The notes: generated from the sequence alone by a model not told the origin. A stretch of DNA of 33,955 bases from Gnetum montanum (GCA_015680685.1 MNCI01037629.1:178687-212641); one strand, 5' to 3'; counted from the stretch's first letter, positions 10,709 through 21,599 are shown. Numbers and translations: made by a program.

Positions 10709-11546
10709 TGAGTGCAGCCTCATTGATGCATCTTCATCGATGTACCCTTTGATGCATTTATGCATATACATTAACATAGTGTAGTCTTTTTTTTAAATAT
10801 ATAAATGCACACATCGTCTACATTTATGACATCTTTGGTCAATCTAGTAGCTAGACTCTAGTAGTTTTCTTTTGTAGGACTTAGCCAAATTTTCTTCTAA
10901 GTACTAATAGAGTGGATAGAATTAATTGAACAAAATTTTATTTGAATGCATAACGTACCTAGATACTTCAGCATTTTGGCAATAAAATCAAGATTCATTC
11001 CCTTCATTATTACACTTGGAATAGTTTTACTTTATTTTCAGAAATTTACTTCATAATGGATTTTATTTTTCAAAGCTTAGATAATTAAGGTTTTATTTTG
11101 TAACAGCATGAGTATGCCCACTTAAAGTATAATATATTAGCGTTTGGTAATCCCAACAATGGATACTTGGTACGCCTAATAGTAGACGCTTGGTAATCTA
11201 GCAACATTAATATAATTTCATGATCTGTATGGAAAGTGGGAATGAATGCTCTATGTTTAGGATAACTTAAATTACCCGTAGGCACATAGTTACTTAAAAC
11301 TTAATATTTTAATCATTTTACTATTTTGATGTTTTAATAATAAAAAATGAAAACATCTTATGTCTTAATTGTAATTAATCATACCAATTGAGCTAGCACA
11401 AGTGTTGATTGGGAAGATAACAACTAACAACATCATGCCTAATTATCTAGGATACTTTAGCCAGATGTTCCATGGAATTTGACAAAATTGCACATACATT
11501 CTTGCGATTTGTATGATTGGGCATAAGGAATACTCACTACTCATCA
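10709..11546 (+). repeat. 3' LTR of element A
   Basis: It aligns with the 5' LTR from at least the segment CCCTTTGATG (10745) to the CATCA end. The end is confirmed by the target duplication cttat that follows. The start is approximate (10705-10725), because gag similarity reaches right up to it and the first 30-50 bases may have been trimmed by the deletion that removed pol. It retains the block GCGTTTGGTAATCCCAACA near 11140, which is also found in LTR C. Confidence 0.82.
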
Positions 11547-11551
11547 CTTAT

Positions 11552-11890
11552 CCAACCCATATGATTATATGGGTGTGTTACATGGGGACCTTCTCTTTTC
11601 ACATATAATTAGAAAAACTTAGAGCATGTTCATATGTGAATTTCAAGTGAAAATGCAAACTTTTTATGATATCTTGTAGAAGAAAATTTGCTTCCTCTTG
11701 AAATTGAAGCCTTTTGTCAATTTATTTTTGATACTCAAAAGTTAAGTCATTGAGTTATAAACCTCCATGAATCTTGGGGTGTACCTATATTTTACTTATT
11801 TTAGGTTCCAGCACCCCCAAAAGTTAAGTCACTTGGAGAAAGTCAGTTATGCCAACAAAATAATGAATGCTACACAAGAAAATGAATGGC
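11552..11890. other. No recognisable feature
   Basis: Flanking DNA to the right of element A, the continuation of the stretch before 6366. AT-rich, no open frame, and nothing I recognise. It holds a short repeated phrase AAAAGTTAAGTCA (about 11737 and 11819). Confidence 0.5.
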
Positions 11891-12280
11891 TGCATAAAGG
11901 AAAATTATGGCTTTAGTAATGGAATATTGTAATGGAGGAACTTTCTTTAAATAAAAGGCTCTTCCAAAAGACTATACAAGAAAAATTATTGGCTAAAGTT
12001 TAGTTGAACACATCTAGGAAAAAGCATTTTTATTTAAATACTGTTAGAGGATGTTTGCTATATAGTACTTAAAAGTATATATTCTTAGCTATTCCTATTC
12101 ATTTTTAGAATAAAATTTCTATAGTAAGAATGAGCTCTCATCATCTCCTTATTGAGATAGGTCTTTGGATCAATTTAATGAGAAAAGAACATATTTGTAA
12201 ATTGTGCAAACAAAGCATAGAGGATGAAAAACATATATTTTGATTTTACCCATCTTTGCTCACATTTGAATGAATTATAA
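11890..12280 (+). pseudogene. LINE-like fragment with RT-associated zinc-binding motif
   Basis: A short run in one plus frame with several stops reads SSHHLLIEIG then ICKLCKQSIEDEKHIF (about 12128-12240). The pattern SHxLxIExGxW followed by CxxC, EDExHxxF and a last Cys/Pro segment is that of the C-terminal region of some non-LTR retrotransposon proteins. The final Cys of the motif reads Tyr here. No RT is seen before it, so only a piece is present, and it lies upstream of the LINE endonuclease at 13.7 kb rather than downstream, so the two are not one element in order. An unrelated gene fragment is possible. Confidence 0.4.
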
Positions 12281-12559
12281 CTTAACTATAATCTACTAAT
12301 TATTTATATTCAATATGACCCTATGTACTTAGGGCATTACATCAATGATGTTTTTAACTTTTTTTTAAAATATGTTGAAGATTTGTAACTATCTAATAAA
12401 TCCTTTGTGATTTCCTAGATATTTTTAGATATAATAAAAATTCTTCATTTCTAGTGTTGATTTCTCTATTATGGATTATTTTATATATAGACTTGTATAA
12501 TACAGCAAAAATATATGCACTTTTTCATGGTGGTGTTGTTGATTAGCAAAACAACTTGA

Positions 12560-13680
12560 TCATGGCAATTTAGTGAGATAGCCTTTTATGACTAATGAAA
12601 TGGGGAAAGTGGATGGGGGAGTAATCTACATAAAAAAATGTCACATTAAAATGCATGGGCATCATTGGTTGGGTTTGATAAGGAGAGTTGTCCATGTTCA
12701 TGTAGTAAACAAGAATTATGTAATGACAAACACTGCACATCTGATCACTTCTTGTGTGGAAAACAATCATAATCGGATGTTGGTTATCTATGTGTATGGA
12801 TTTGAACCCATGGTGCGAGATAGTCAATCCATTCCAGTCCCTACTTGTTGCAGACTATCAACATGTTTCATTTTGTTTTTGATAAAATGGTTTTTAGTTC
12901 TTAGGGAGGGAGCTATGATTATATTATTGTTTTTATCCTATGGAATTAATGTTTTGCATGCTCACTATTTATCCAAATAAATTTTTCTTATTGAAGTAGC
13001 CAATTCTAAAATAGATGAGAATTCATTGGATCTTAAATTTTTTATGGATAAACATAATACTTTTATTACTTACTCTAAAATTTCTTGTTGGATTAAATTA
13101 GAAAATATTCCTATTATTTTTCAAAGTGTAAACAAAAATTGTTAGTAGCATTAGCATAATCCTAAAGACAAAGTCAAAAACATTACTAGATGATGTGTAG
13201 TGTATGTGTTATTTTGTAGAGATTGATGTGTAACTAGTGTTTTTTTCAAAAAGTTACATGTTATAATTTGTGAGGATGTTACAACTATTGTTGTTATGAA
13301 TGCTATGTTAGTACAATTTGTTCTATTCTCAATAAAAAATTGTTCATGAGGTAAATAAACAATAATTTTTAGAAAAGACAAATAATGGTAGTTTTCAAAG
13401 GCATAAATGAAATTCTTTTAATTCTAAAGGTAGTCATAAACTCTTGATATCTAGAGAGAATTTCTCTTTAGAAAAAATAAATTTTCAACAAGGACTAGCA
13501 ATGAAAATATTGATGCAGATGGTTTTTATTTAGTGAAACATAAAATAAAGAGGCTTATAGATACTGCTTTCAATTTAAAAGCCCTAACATTATCTCATTC
13601 TCTTTCTACTTCTACTATTGTTCCAAATGTTTTTTTATGAGATAATGTTTTCAATTATAAGAGACATTAATTATGAGACA
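12560..13680 (+). pseudogene. Probable LINE first-ORF region, heavily decayed
   Basis: The stretch sits directly upstream of an L1-type endonuclease, where plant LINEs carry a first ORF for a nucleic-acid-binding protein. A plus frame reads FMDKHNTFITYSKISCWIKL and then ENIPIIF near 13040-13115, which resembles the conserved VWVRLPGLPLEFW region of plant LINE ORF1 (DUF4283 type). ADGFYLVKHK near 13515-13545 is like the segment before ORF1 ends in such elements. An open frame of 130 codons at 12588-12980 shows no similarity I recognise. The call rests mainly on position and one weak motif. Confidence 0.35.
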
Positions 13681-13689
13681 AATGTTAAG

Positions 13690-14585
13690 ATTGAAAAATC
13701 AAGAATGGGAGCCTCCTCCCAACATCTCAATATTAGTTTTATCATGAAATGTTTAGGCCCTTTCTAATAGGTCATGAGCAAAGATTATTAGGGAGTATTT
13801 TTTAAATTGGCATTTATCTCTAAATTTTTTTTAACGTTTCAACTCATGATATTAACGTTTCAACTCATGATATTAACGTTTCAACTCATGATATTAGTTT
13901 TATTGGTAAATGCATTTTAAAAACTGCATTATTTTTTTTGCCTACTTATGAAGTTAATAAAGCAAGTGTTGCTTTTCTTATTAAAAAAAAAGTGGACTGG
14001 AAAAGTTTTGAATTTTGCTTTTGACAACCTTAGAAGAGTTATTTGGATTATTTTTCATAGTGAAAAAGTAACTTTGGAGTTTGTAATATTCATGCTTATA
14101 ATAATTCAAAAGATCGATCAAAGGTTTGGAAATATTTTTTATCTTTCCCTAAAGTTTCTTGAATTATTGGAGGTAATTTTAGTATGGTTGAAAGTCATTT
14201 GGAAAACTTGATGGTTTTCCTTCTAATATGTATTTCAAAAAAAAAAAAAAAGGATTGGTGCAATTTCAAAGAAAAATATTTTTTCTAATGTTAGCTTTTT
14301 ACTCTTATCTTATTCAAATGAAAAGCATTATAATTGAAATAATTATCAACAATGAAATGATAAAATTTATTATTGACCTAATTGATTCTACATCTCTAAT
14401 GTTTCCTTTTGGAAGCTATAAGGAAATTAGAATTGTATACATATGCTACTTCCTTGGATCATTTTCCTATTAACATTTTTCTCTTTAGAATTAATTTTTC
14501 ATCCTTTTGAAAGCATGAGTTTTTTCATATGAATGTTAATATGCTCATAGGACCTAGTGGGAAAATTAGTTTGAAGTGTGGAATA
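13690..14585 (+). pseudogene. LINE endonuclease (APE type), broken
   Basis: This enzyme would nick target DNA to prime reverse transcription of the LINE. The N-terminal motif reads ILVLS-stop-NV-stop-ALSNRS (13730-13785), where L1-type elements read SWNVRGL; the Trp and Arg codons are now stops. Later parts, in another frame, read VDWKSFEF, VCNIHAYNN (about 14085) and IIGGNFSMVESHLE (about 14163), the last matching GGDFNMV with Asp changed to Asn at 14175-14177. Near 14446-14475 ATSLDHFPIN matches the C-terminal SDHxPI motif with Ser changed to Leu. A 21-base tandem triplication interrupts it. The RT that should follow is absent; the copia element begins at about this point. Confidence 0.72.
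13833..13895 (+). repeat. Three tandem copies of a 21-base unit
   Basis: AACGTTTCAACTCATGATATT repeated without change at 13833-13853, 13854-13874 and 13875-13895. The 21-base length keeps the reading frame (seven residues per unit). It lies inside the decayed LINE endonuclease and follows a run of eight T. Perfect identity in otherwise decayed sequence suggests a recent duplication. Confidence 0.95.
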
Positions 14586-14916
14586 TGATGGCTATATGTT
14601 CCACAAAAGAATTAGATATATCTCATCCATAAATATATATTAAATAAGATGAGATTCTATTCATGTAATTCCTATCTAATCCTATGTTTAGTTCATCCCC
14701 TATTAAGAAGATCCTTAAATGAGATAAGTATCATCCCCATGGTTTTGTACATTCATGCTTATCTCTCCAAATAAGATTAAGGCCTATATAATTGTAGCAG
14801 CACATATTTATTAGTAAGGAAATTTAAGAGAGTTCCATAAGAGTGTGTTTGTTCTAACTAAGTTCTTTATTTCCTTTTAGCTTAGATCATAGATCCAGGG
14901 TCCTTTAGATTCTTCA
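14586..14916 (+). repeat. 5' LTR of the copia element
   Basis: The right end is fixed by CA at 14915-14916, two bases before the primer site. A TATATAA at 14785-14791 is a possible TATA box. The left end is a guess from the edge of LINE similarity and a TG at 14586; without the 3' LTR it cannot be set by comparison. Confidence 0.55.
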
Positions 14917-14918
14917 TT

Positions 14919-14930
14919 TGGTATTGAAGC
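14919..14930 (+). promoter_or_regulatory. Primer binding site, initiator tRNA-Met type
   Basis: TGGTATTGAAGC against the usual copia primer site TGGTATCAGAGC, the complement of the initiator tRNA-Met 3' end. The three differences are transitions. It lies two bases after the LTR. Confidence 0.75.
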
Positions 14931-14967
14931 TAGTTAGTTTAGATCCTTGACAATAGATCTCTCCAAT

Positions 14968-15860
14968 ATGGCCCAAATTAACAATTATGTATCTCTCCAA
15001 GTTGTTGTCTTCAATGGAGAGAATTATGAGTATTGGGTACTCAAGATGTAGACATTTTTGATCTCACAAGATCTATGGAATTTTGTTCAAAATGGATTCA
15101 AAGATGTTGATCAAGGAACATTTCAAACCTTGAAGGAAGAACCAAAATAAGAAAGATGCAGAAGCATTATTCATCATTCAATCTAGGTTAGATGTGGCAA
15201 TATTTCCCAAAATTGTCATGCATTGAACTAGTAAAGTTGCATGGGATGCATTGGAGATTGAATACAAGGGATCATCAAAAGTTCATGTTGTCAAGTTACA
15301 AGTGTTAAGGAAATATTTTGAATTTCTACACAAGCTAGATTCAAAGAATATTAATCAATACATCTGCCAATTTCAACAAGTTCAAAATGGACTTGAAGCT
15401 TGTGGAAAAATGCTTGAGGAAAGGTGTATTGTTGAAAAGATCCTTTGAAGTGTAACTAGACAATATGATTCCATCATTGTGGCTATTGAAGAAGCAAGAG
15501 ATCTCGATAAGATGATCATGGTTGAGCTCATAAGAAGCTTGAGGACATCCAAGTAAAGGATTGTTGATCATGACAATTCAACAGCAAATGCATGTCAAGC
15601 ACAATTTTAGAGGACTTCCAATCAAAATCAAAATCAACATCAAAGATCCTTAGGTGGATCCTCATTCAAAGGACATGGACATGGCTATGGTAGATTTGGA
15701 GGCCTTGTTCATGGAAGATCAAATCAATCAAATGAAGGTAAGCAGTATGATTTCTATGGTACCAACACACACAATACTCTGGAATGTTGATTTAGAAAGA
15801 AGTATGAAAAGAAAGGTAAAGCAAAAATTGTAGAACACAAAGATTCACAAAAGGATCAAC
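14968..15860 (+). pseudogene. gag: copia gag, broken
   Basis: Gag of a Ty1/copia element, the particle protein. It starts MAQINNYVSLQV at 14968, followed by FNGENYEYWVLKM then a stop where TQ or WQ is expected, TFLISQDLWNFVQNG, then a frameshift. A clean run at 15251-15448 (ALEIEYKGSS, LRKYFEFLHKLDS, INQYICQFQQVQNGLEACGK) matches the UBN2-type copia gag domain. Near 15745-15790 the zinc knuckle reads YDFYGTNTHNTLEC: the His and last Cys remain, but the first two Cys are both Tyr, each one G-to-A step from Cys. RNA binding would be lost even without the stops. Confidence 0.82.
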
Positions 15861-15879
15861 AAAAATGTGAGCAATTATC

Positions 15880-17340
15880 TTACATTAAAAAGGAGAAAGA
15901 TCAACTATTGATCTTTGCAAAGGTATCAAATGTTGACAACAATAATAATATTTGGTATGTTGATAGTGGGTGTAGCAATCACATGGCAGGGAATAAGAAA
16001 TTGTTCTTAAGTTTAGAAAAATATGATGAAAAGGTAATTATAGGTAATGGAAAGAAGCTAACCATTACTAGGATTTGATTGCTTACCTTCACAACAACTC
16101 AAGGTAACAAATATGTTATTTCCCAAATCTATTTTGTTTTGAATCTTTCAAAGAATTTATTAAGTGTGGGGCCATTATGTTGCAATGGGTATCATGTTGA
16201 ATTTAAAAAAGATGTTTGTAAAATCTCTAAGGCTGATGATAATAAAGGTATTGCCATTATTCCTATTAGCAAGAATCAGATGTGCAAGTTGCAGATGTAA
16301 AAGGATGTTCATTCTCTCACTATCATAGAAGACAACATGGTTATGGCATGTTTGGTTAGGACATGTCAACTTTGGCTCAATGGACTATACACAAAAAGGA
16401 GAAACTGTAAGAGATATGCCAAAATTTTCTTTGCCAAATAATCATGATTGTGGCATATGTCAACTAGGAAAAATTACAAGATTGCCATTTCCTAGGAAAG
16501 AACATAGATCTCAAGAAAAATTATATCTAGTTCATATGGATTTATGTGGTCCCATGCAAACATTGAGCCTAGGTAAAAGTTAATATATATTGATAATATA
16601 GGATGATTTTTCAAGATTTTATTAGGGATATTTTCTTAAATTAAAAGATCAAACATTGGGTTTTTTTTAAAAGAATTCAAGGTGGCAGTAGAAAAACAAA
16701 GTGGTAATACAATGAAAAAAATTTGGATAGATTATGGTGATGGATTTTGCAAGAAAAATGGGATAATTCATCAAACCACCACATCATTTACACTGCAACA
16801 AAATGGAATAGCAAAAAGGAAAAATTAGATTGCAGTTGAAATGGCCAGGTGTTTACTTCAAATGTCAAGCTTAGATACTAAGTTTGGGCAGAAGTGTGTG
16901 CAATAGGAATTTATATTTTAAATTAAGTGATGTCAAGATCAATTCAAGATAAAACACCATATGTATTATGGTATGGATATTCTCCAAATATTTCTCACTT
17001 AAAAGTCTTTGGATCTCCTTGCTATGTGCAAATCCTTGCATAAAATTGGCAAAAGTTAGATATTAAAGTAAAGCCATGTATTTTCTTTGGCTATGTCACA
17101 AATTCCAAAGCTTATAAATGATATGATGAAGAGAATAAAAAGGTGATAGACTCATGTGATGTAATGGTTTTTGAAAGGAAGAAAAATAATATTCAATTTG
17201 CAAGAAAGAACACATGTTATACCAACTATCAATGTGATTTAGAATGCCACAGATAACATATTCCCAACATCAACTCCATGAACTAAGAGAGAAAAGGTTC
17301 CGTTTGCAACAATATTTAGCCGTAGCCATCCAACATACAT
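15880..17340 (+). pseudogene. pol: copia protease and integrase, broken, truncated before RT
   Basis: The protease active site WYVDSGCSNHM is intact at 15953-15985. LSKNLLSVG (near 16146) is the conserved segment after it. The integrase zinc finger is intact: WHVWLGH (about 16340) and CGICQLGK (about 16457). The core starts HMDLCGPM near 16532 (first Asp). The second Asp region reads IDYGDGF near 16725 where SDNGGEF is usual, and the third acidic residue has changed: NGIAKRKN near 16805 in place of NGIAERKN, a G-to-A change. The integrase C-terminal part (LKVFGSPCYV, FFGY) is visible to about 17110. Similarity ends near 17340, just before RT should start. Confidence 0.84.
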
Positions 17341-18370
17341 CATGGATGATCTCAACACTCTTTTTTGAGTAGTGGTGGTCATAAGCTTGGAAATAGATCT
17401 ACTAACTCCAGTTTACTACAGTAAGTGGTAAAACCCAATGAACCATTCTCATTTGTCATACCTGCAAACACTCTGTTGCATTCAAAAAATTTGGTTGTCA
17501 GAAAACCAAAGATTCTAAATGCAAAGTAGATTTAACCCTAGATCCCAAGGGCCTTTGCAAAAAATAGAATCCAAGGTGCCCTGGATGGTCTAACAAATCA
17601 CCCAGGGACTTAGAAAATGTAAAATAACAATAAAAAAAATTAAAATATAATGTAGATATGAGAAAATAAATGCATAGAACAAAAATTATAAATCTAACTT
17701 GCACAAAAAAATAAAAATTTAAACTTTATTGGAAAAATAAAGGAGAACCAAAAATGTGTACAAAGGGGGTGCATAAGGATGCAAGGGGGGTTCACTTCGA
17801 TGGGTACTTGAAATCCATTGAAGTAGGTAGCTTTGGACGCTATAGTCAGATCCATGATCCAATTGCTCCACAAATCCTAAAAATATAAAACCTTGCTATA
17901 ATCCTCACCATATTTGTAACATTAATGGTGTAGTGGGGTGAGATGTGTAGAGATTTTGGATTGCAAACAAGAGCCATGCTAGGAGTCTTGATGCCCAAGT
18001 TGCTTAGTGTTGCTGCAAGACCACACATAATCTTAGGGGGTAAAAGGGATTACAATGGCTATGGGTTCCATGCTAAAATTTTCCAAGAGCTTTGTGTTTG
18101 CAAGGGATTCTCAAAGTTATGGGATTTAAAAATGGTGGAACCCATTCATGATGCACAAGTTTGGGTTATATAGGTTTTATGGCTAGGAATTTTGTTGCAA
18201 ATTTTTGCTTAATTGCTAATAGATTGATGTTATGTGTAGGTGTTGCAGGTATCCAAATCTAGCTAGGTTATTGTGTATGATAAGTTTTGACACTCCCATG
18301 GCATCAAAATCATTCTGTTACTAAAAATAGTATGTGGAAATTTTAACCACATTATTCTTCCAAGAGAAAT
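17340..18370. other. Unassigned DNA after the copia fragment
   Basis: No recognised protein. A-rich tracts lie at 17620-17740. Between 17846 and 18173 modest open frames exist on both strands (60 codons minus, 76 codons plus), which fits chance. On the minus strand 17500-17760 looks like untranslated retrotransposon sequence, but I cannot assign it. Confidence 0.45.
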
Positions 18371-18377
18371 GCTAAGC

Positions 18378-18605
18378 CTAGGGGTATAACACCCATACTA
18401 GGGGTATGACACCCACACTAGTGTTGTAGGAGCTACGTTGAGGTTGTTGGGGCCATGCTGGAGCAATGTTGGGGGGAAGGTGTAATGCTGATGGGGTGCA
18501 ATAGCAACACTGGGGGGTAAGAGTTATACCCCCGACGCTGAGCATGGGTGATGTTACACCCCCCCATAGGTGTTTCTAGCATAGTAAATGTTATACCCCC
18601 CACAA
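18378..18605. repeat. GC-rich block of direct and inverted GGGGTATAAC repeats
   Basis: Two 20-base direct units, CTAGGGGTATAACACCCATA (18378-18397) and a close copy (18398-18417), are followed by several inverse versions: GTTATACCCCC near 18523, GTTACACCCCCC near 18553 and GTTATACCCCCC near 18589. The G-rich middle (18440-18520) contains runs of four to six G. The two arms could pair as a hairpin. Base composition differs clearly from the AT-rich surroundings. Confidence 0.75.
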
Positions 18606-18609
18606 AACC

Positions 18610-20890
18610 CATCAAAATGTTCCAAATGAATTTTTAAAACACTCCCTGGAAGCTCAAATATATGCGTAATATGACTTTTTTTGCTTGGGGGTTGAGGCTT
18701 TGATCACTTATGAGGCATTTTTAGCCCCAAAAGCTAAAGTATGTGAAATTGCATTTCTTGGATTGTAATCTTCACATTTTATAATGAAATTTCAGCCTTG
18801 GGTTTCATGGGGTGAGAGTTACAATGCAAAATGGTTATAACATGAGTTTTCTTAGTGGTGTTTCATTTTCCCCTCTTTTTTGATGTCTAGAGGATAGACC
18901 CGAGAGGCATCGATAAAGAATACAAAACATTACTACAAACCCATCACCGGTATTCCCTCTCCATGCTTGATTCAATAGTGTCAAACCATGCCAAAGAGTG
19001 CTGAATCAAGCATGGACTTAATGGTTTTCCCATTGAATGAGATGTGTTACATACAATAGACTTGAAGGTGGAGCATGATGAAGGAGATGTTAAATGGCCA
19101 TAATGCATGAGTGTTAGACATTGGTAATCCTTGCTTAGGGTGAGGAAGGTTATAATCAAGCTATGGGGTTGGGTTCAAGGAGTGGTAATAAGATGGAAAT
19201 GACATAAGAACTCTTGGCACAACAAGACAAACTCACCGAATCTTGCATATTGAGGTCACATGGTGACTTACTACCGTGATGAGTTGCATGTTTGCAATGA
19301 CTTCAAGCTTCATCTTGCAAGCACAACTCCAAGAGAATAAGAAACGAGATAAGGAAAACATGTTGTTACGATATGATGTATAGGACTATATGAGACACCT
19401 AGCAAATTAGGCCACAATAGGTCATCATCATTATAGCATAGGGAAATCTATGCAATGTGCATCAGATTTACAAAGTTCTATAGTTCTTTCATTGTGCCAA
19501 ACATGGAAAGAGAGATAAAGCATGCAAGCTCACTTGTTGTAGATCATCAAAGTCATCAACATCAATCATTCATTGCAACCTATCAATAATGATAAACAAT
19601 ACTACTCGCAAACATGTGAGTGTTAGGCATAATCAGGGCTATGTGATAGTGTTAATATTGCATAGCAAGGGTTTGATTATGTCATGAGAAGGCTTAAGTT
19701 CTGGTGAGGAACTTGGTCCTATGTGTTTTCTCCTCACCATTGTTGTCTTAGATGGGAACTTTAACTAAGGGATCCTTCGTGATGTTTCTGGCTTCAAGGT
19801 TAATGGCAATTAGGCCACTTTAAGTTGTTATGGTTACATAGTAAAATGGTTGCAAAGTCTTATGTTAACTTGGTGTAACAACATCATGGGAGGAGCCCAT
19901 TTAGGCTTTGAGGCTAGTCCAATTTGCTCCCTCATCCTCCTAGCTCAATCTTGCATGACAACATAAGAACATGAAGTGGCACCTAGGTAACAAAATTGTT
20001 AAATAATGTAAAAATACATTAATAATAATGCTTATATGAGCTAAAACACATCAAGGTCTCAGCACAAAGAGTTTTTTTTTACTATCTTTTTATTTTTTTG
20101 GTTGCATTTTATGCATCACAAAGGAAACGCATATCATGGTATGGAAGAGCCAATAGAGGCAGACCTTTTTAATGTTGCATTAAATTAGTTATACTTACAT
20201 TACGATGCTATCCCTTGTTGTATCATTTAATGTAAATGAGATGATAAATGAGTTTAATGATGTTTATTCTCCATCATGAGCTACTTTCAAAAACAACAAA
20301 AACTAGCCTCAAATCTTGTACAATCATGTCATTGTTGGTTTTTAAAATTGTGCATCACCAAGATGGTGGTGAAGCATATTCTTATTTGTCATTTGAATAG
20401 TTAAGATGTATTTGGATAACAATTGTAAGGGTTATTTACCCTTAAGACGTTGGTCAAGTTATCAAACTTCACCATTGCTTGTTCCACATTGTTGAATGCT
20501 AAATAACATCAACATGCATCCTAGCTAACTTATAATTTGATTGCCTTGTCAAAATTGTTAATTTTTTATGATTTTTTAGTTTCAAGGTTGTTTCATACTT
20601 TAATGGTTATATTCATGGCTATTCCTGGCACTAATGGTTGCACATTTTTATTTTTCATAGGCCCCAAGTTATGATAGTGATTAGCTATGATATATACAAT
20701 GACCTTTCCTCTCCTTCCCTCCTATGGCTCAACTTTGGCCAATATGGGATTATTTACAGCCTACTATGATTTTCTTTATTGCTATTATAGTTGTTTTCAT
20801 TTGACTATAGAGGTCATAAAGACCATGTATTGTTCATGAATTTGTATGTTGCATAGTACATAGATATATGGACATTTTGGTATTCTTTGA
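18610..20890. other. Unassigned DNA
   Basis: About 2.3 kb with no motif I can name on either strand. If element F were complete, its RT, RNase H and integrase would lie here on the minus strand; I looked for the RT active site, the DHLSR and the integrase HHCC/DDE segments and did not find them, so F is either truncated or decayed past recognition. A minus-strand frame of 71 codons at 18944-19159 resembles nothing certain. Confidence 0.45.
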
Positions 20891-21599
20891 TTGTTTTCAC
20901 ATAATGTGACTATGGCTATGTGTCAGTTTTAGATTCTTAGGTTTTATATGTTTAATATAAACATAGATGATGAATGTAATAAGGCCATAAACTAAAACTG
21001 GTAGATAAAATGTCATAATGACAACTGTAAACCAAGGTATACACATATAAGTAAACTTGCATATGGTGCTATCGGGTAAATCGGCTACAATGTTGATATA
21101 GGGACAAAAAGAAGAGTTTTTCATGCTCACCAGTTTTAGGCCTTGGTAGGCCATATGGTTGCTAGTTTTAGGCCTTAGCGAGTTATTATCCATACGTTGT
21201 CTAGCAATTATGGGATGCTCTCGAAAGAGCATATGACTTATGATACAATGTTGCAAAAGTAAACAAATGATCGTTAACAAAAGAAGTGATAAGGAATTTA
21301 TTGTGAACTTTTTGTTTGACTTTTGAGAGGTTAATGAATCCTTTTGATATAACTTTATGGTCACCATCTTTCTTGTTAATCATGGTGAATTGTATGCATT
21401 TTCATTGGTCACTTCTTGTCATAGAGTTGATGTTGTTAGCATCATTGTTTTCCTTATCATTGGCCTTAGTCTAAGTATCGAAAGTTTCCTCTTGAAACTC
21501 CACCTTTGAACCTTGCTCGATGTTAACATAGTTAATTGAAGGTAGTGACACATTATCCCCACAAATGACAATTTCCCCTTCCTTGTATGGCAAGTGAAT

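Larger units (their letters stand above)
6366..11551 (+). mobile_element. Gag-only LTR retrotransposon A with target duplication
   Basis: A complete element defined from sequence alone: the same five bases, cttat, stand at 6366-6370 and 11547-11551; the 5' LTR begins TGATGAAG at 6371 and the 3' LTR ends CATCA at 11546; a primer site follows the 5' LTR. The inside contains gag homologous to that of element B, but no protease, RT, RNase H or integrase. Gag similarity runs up to about 10708 and LTR similarity begins at once, so pol, the 3' untranslated region and any polypurine tract are missing. The two LTRs differ at roughly one position in six over a 100-base stretch compared by eye, so the insertion is old. 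Confidence 0.9.
14586..17340 (+). mobile_element. Ty1/copia retrotransposon, 5' part
   Basis: The order LTR end, primer site, gag, protease, integrase is that of Ty1/copia elements, in which integrase precedes RT. Sequence similar to the copia polyprotein stops near 17340, where the linker before RT should be, and neither RT, RNase H nor a 3' LTR is found downstream. It interrupts the LINE on its left. All frames contain stops. Confidence 0.85.

Noticed and set aside
12588-12980. 130-codon plus-strand open frame
   Set aside because: No recognisable domain; an 85-codon frame overlaps it on the other strand, and neighbouring sequence is decayed LINE. Listed only as part of the possible LINE first-ORF region.
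17943-18173. Possible host gene exon (76 codons plus, 60 codons minus)
   Set aside because: No domain, no convincing splice sites, and both strands are open to a similar extent.
20897-21367. 156-codon minus-strand open frame, the longest in the window
   Set aside because: It is Leu/Ile/Tyr/His-rich with no recognisable motif and lies in another frame from the protease-spacer reading of element F. Chance in AT-rich DNA is more likely than a membrane protein gene.
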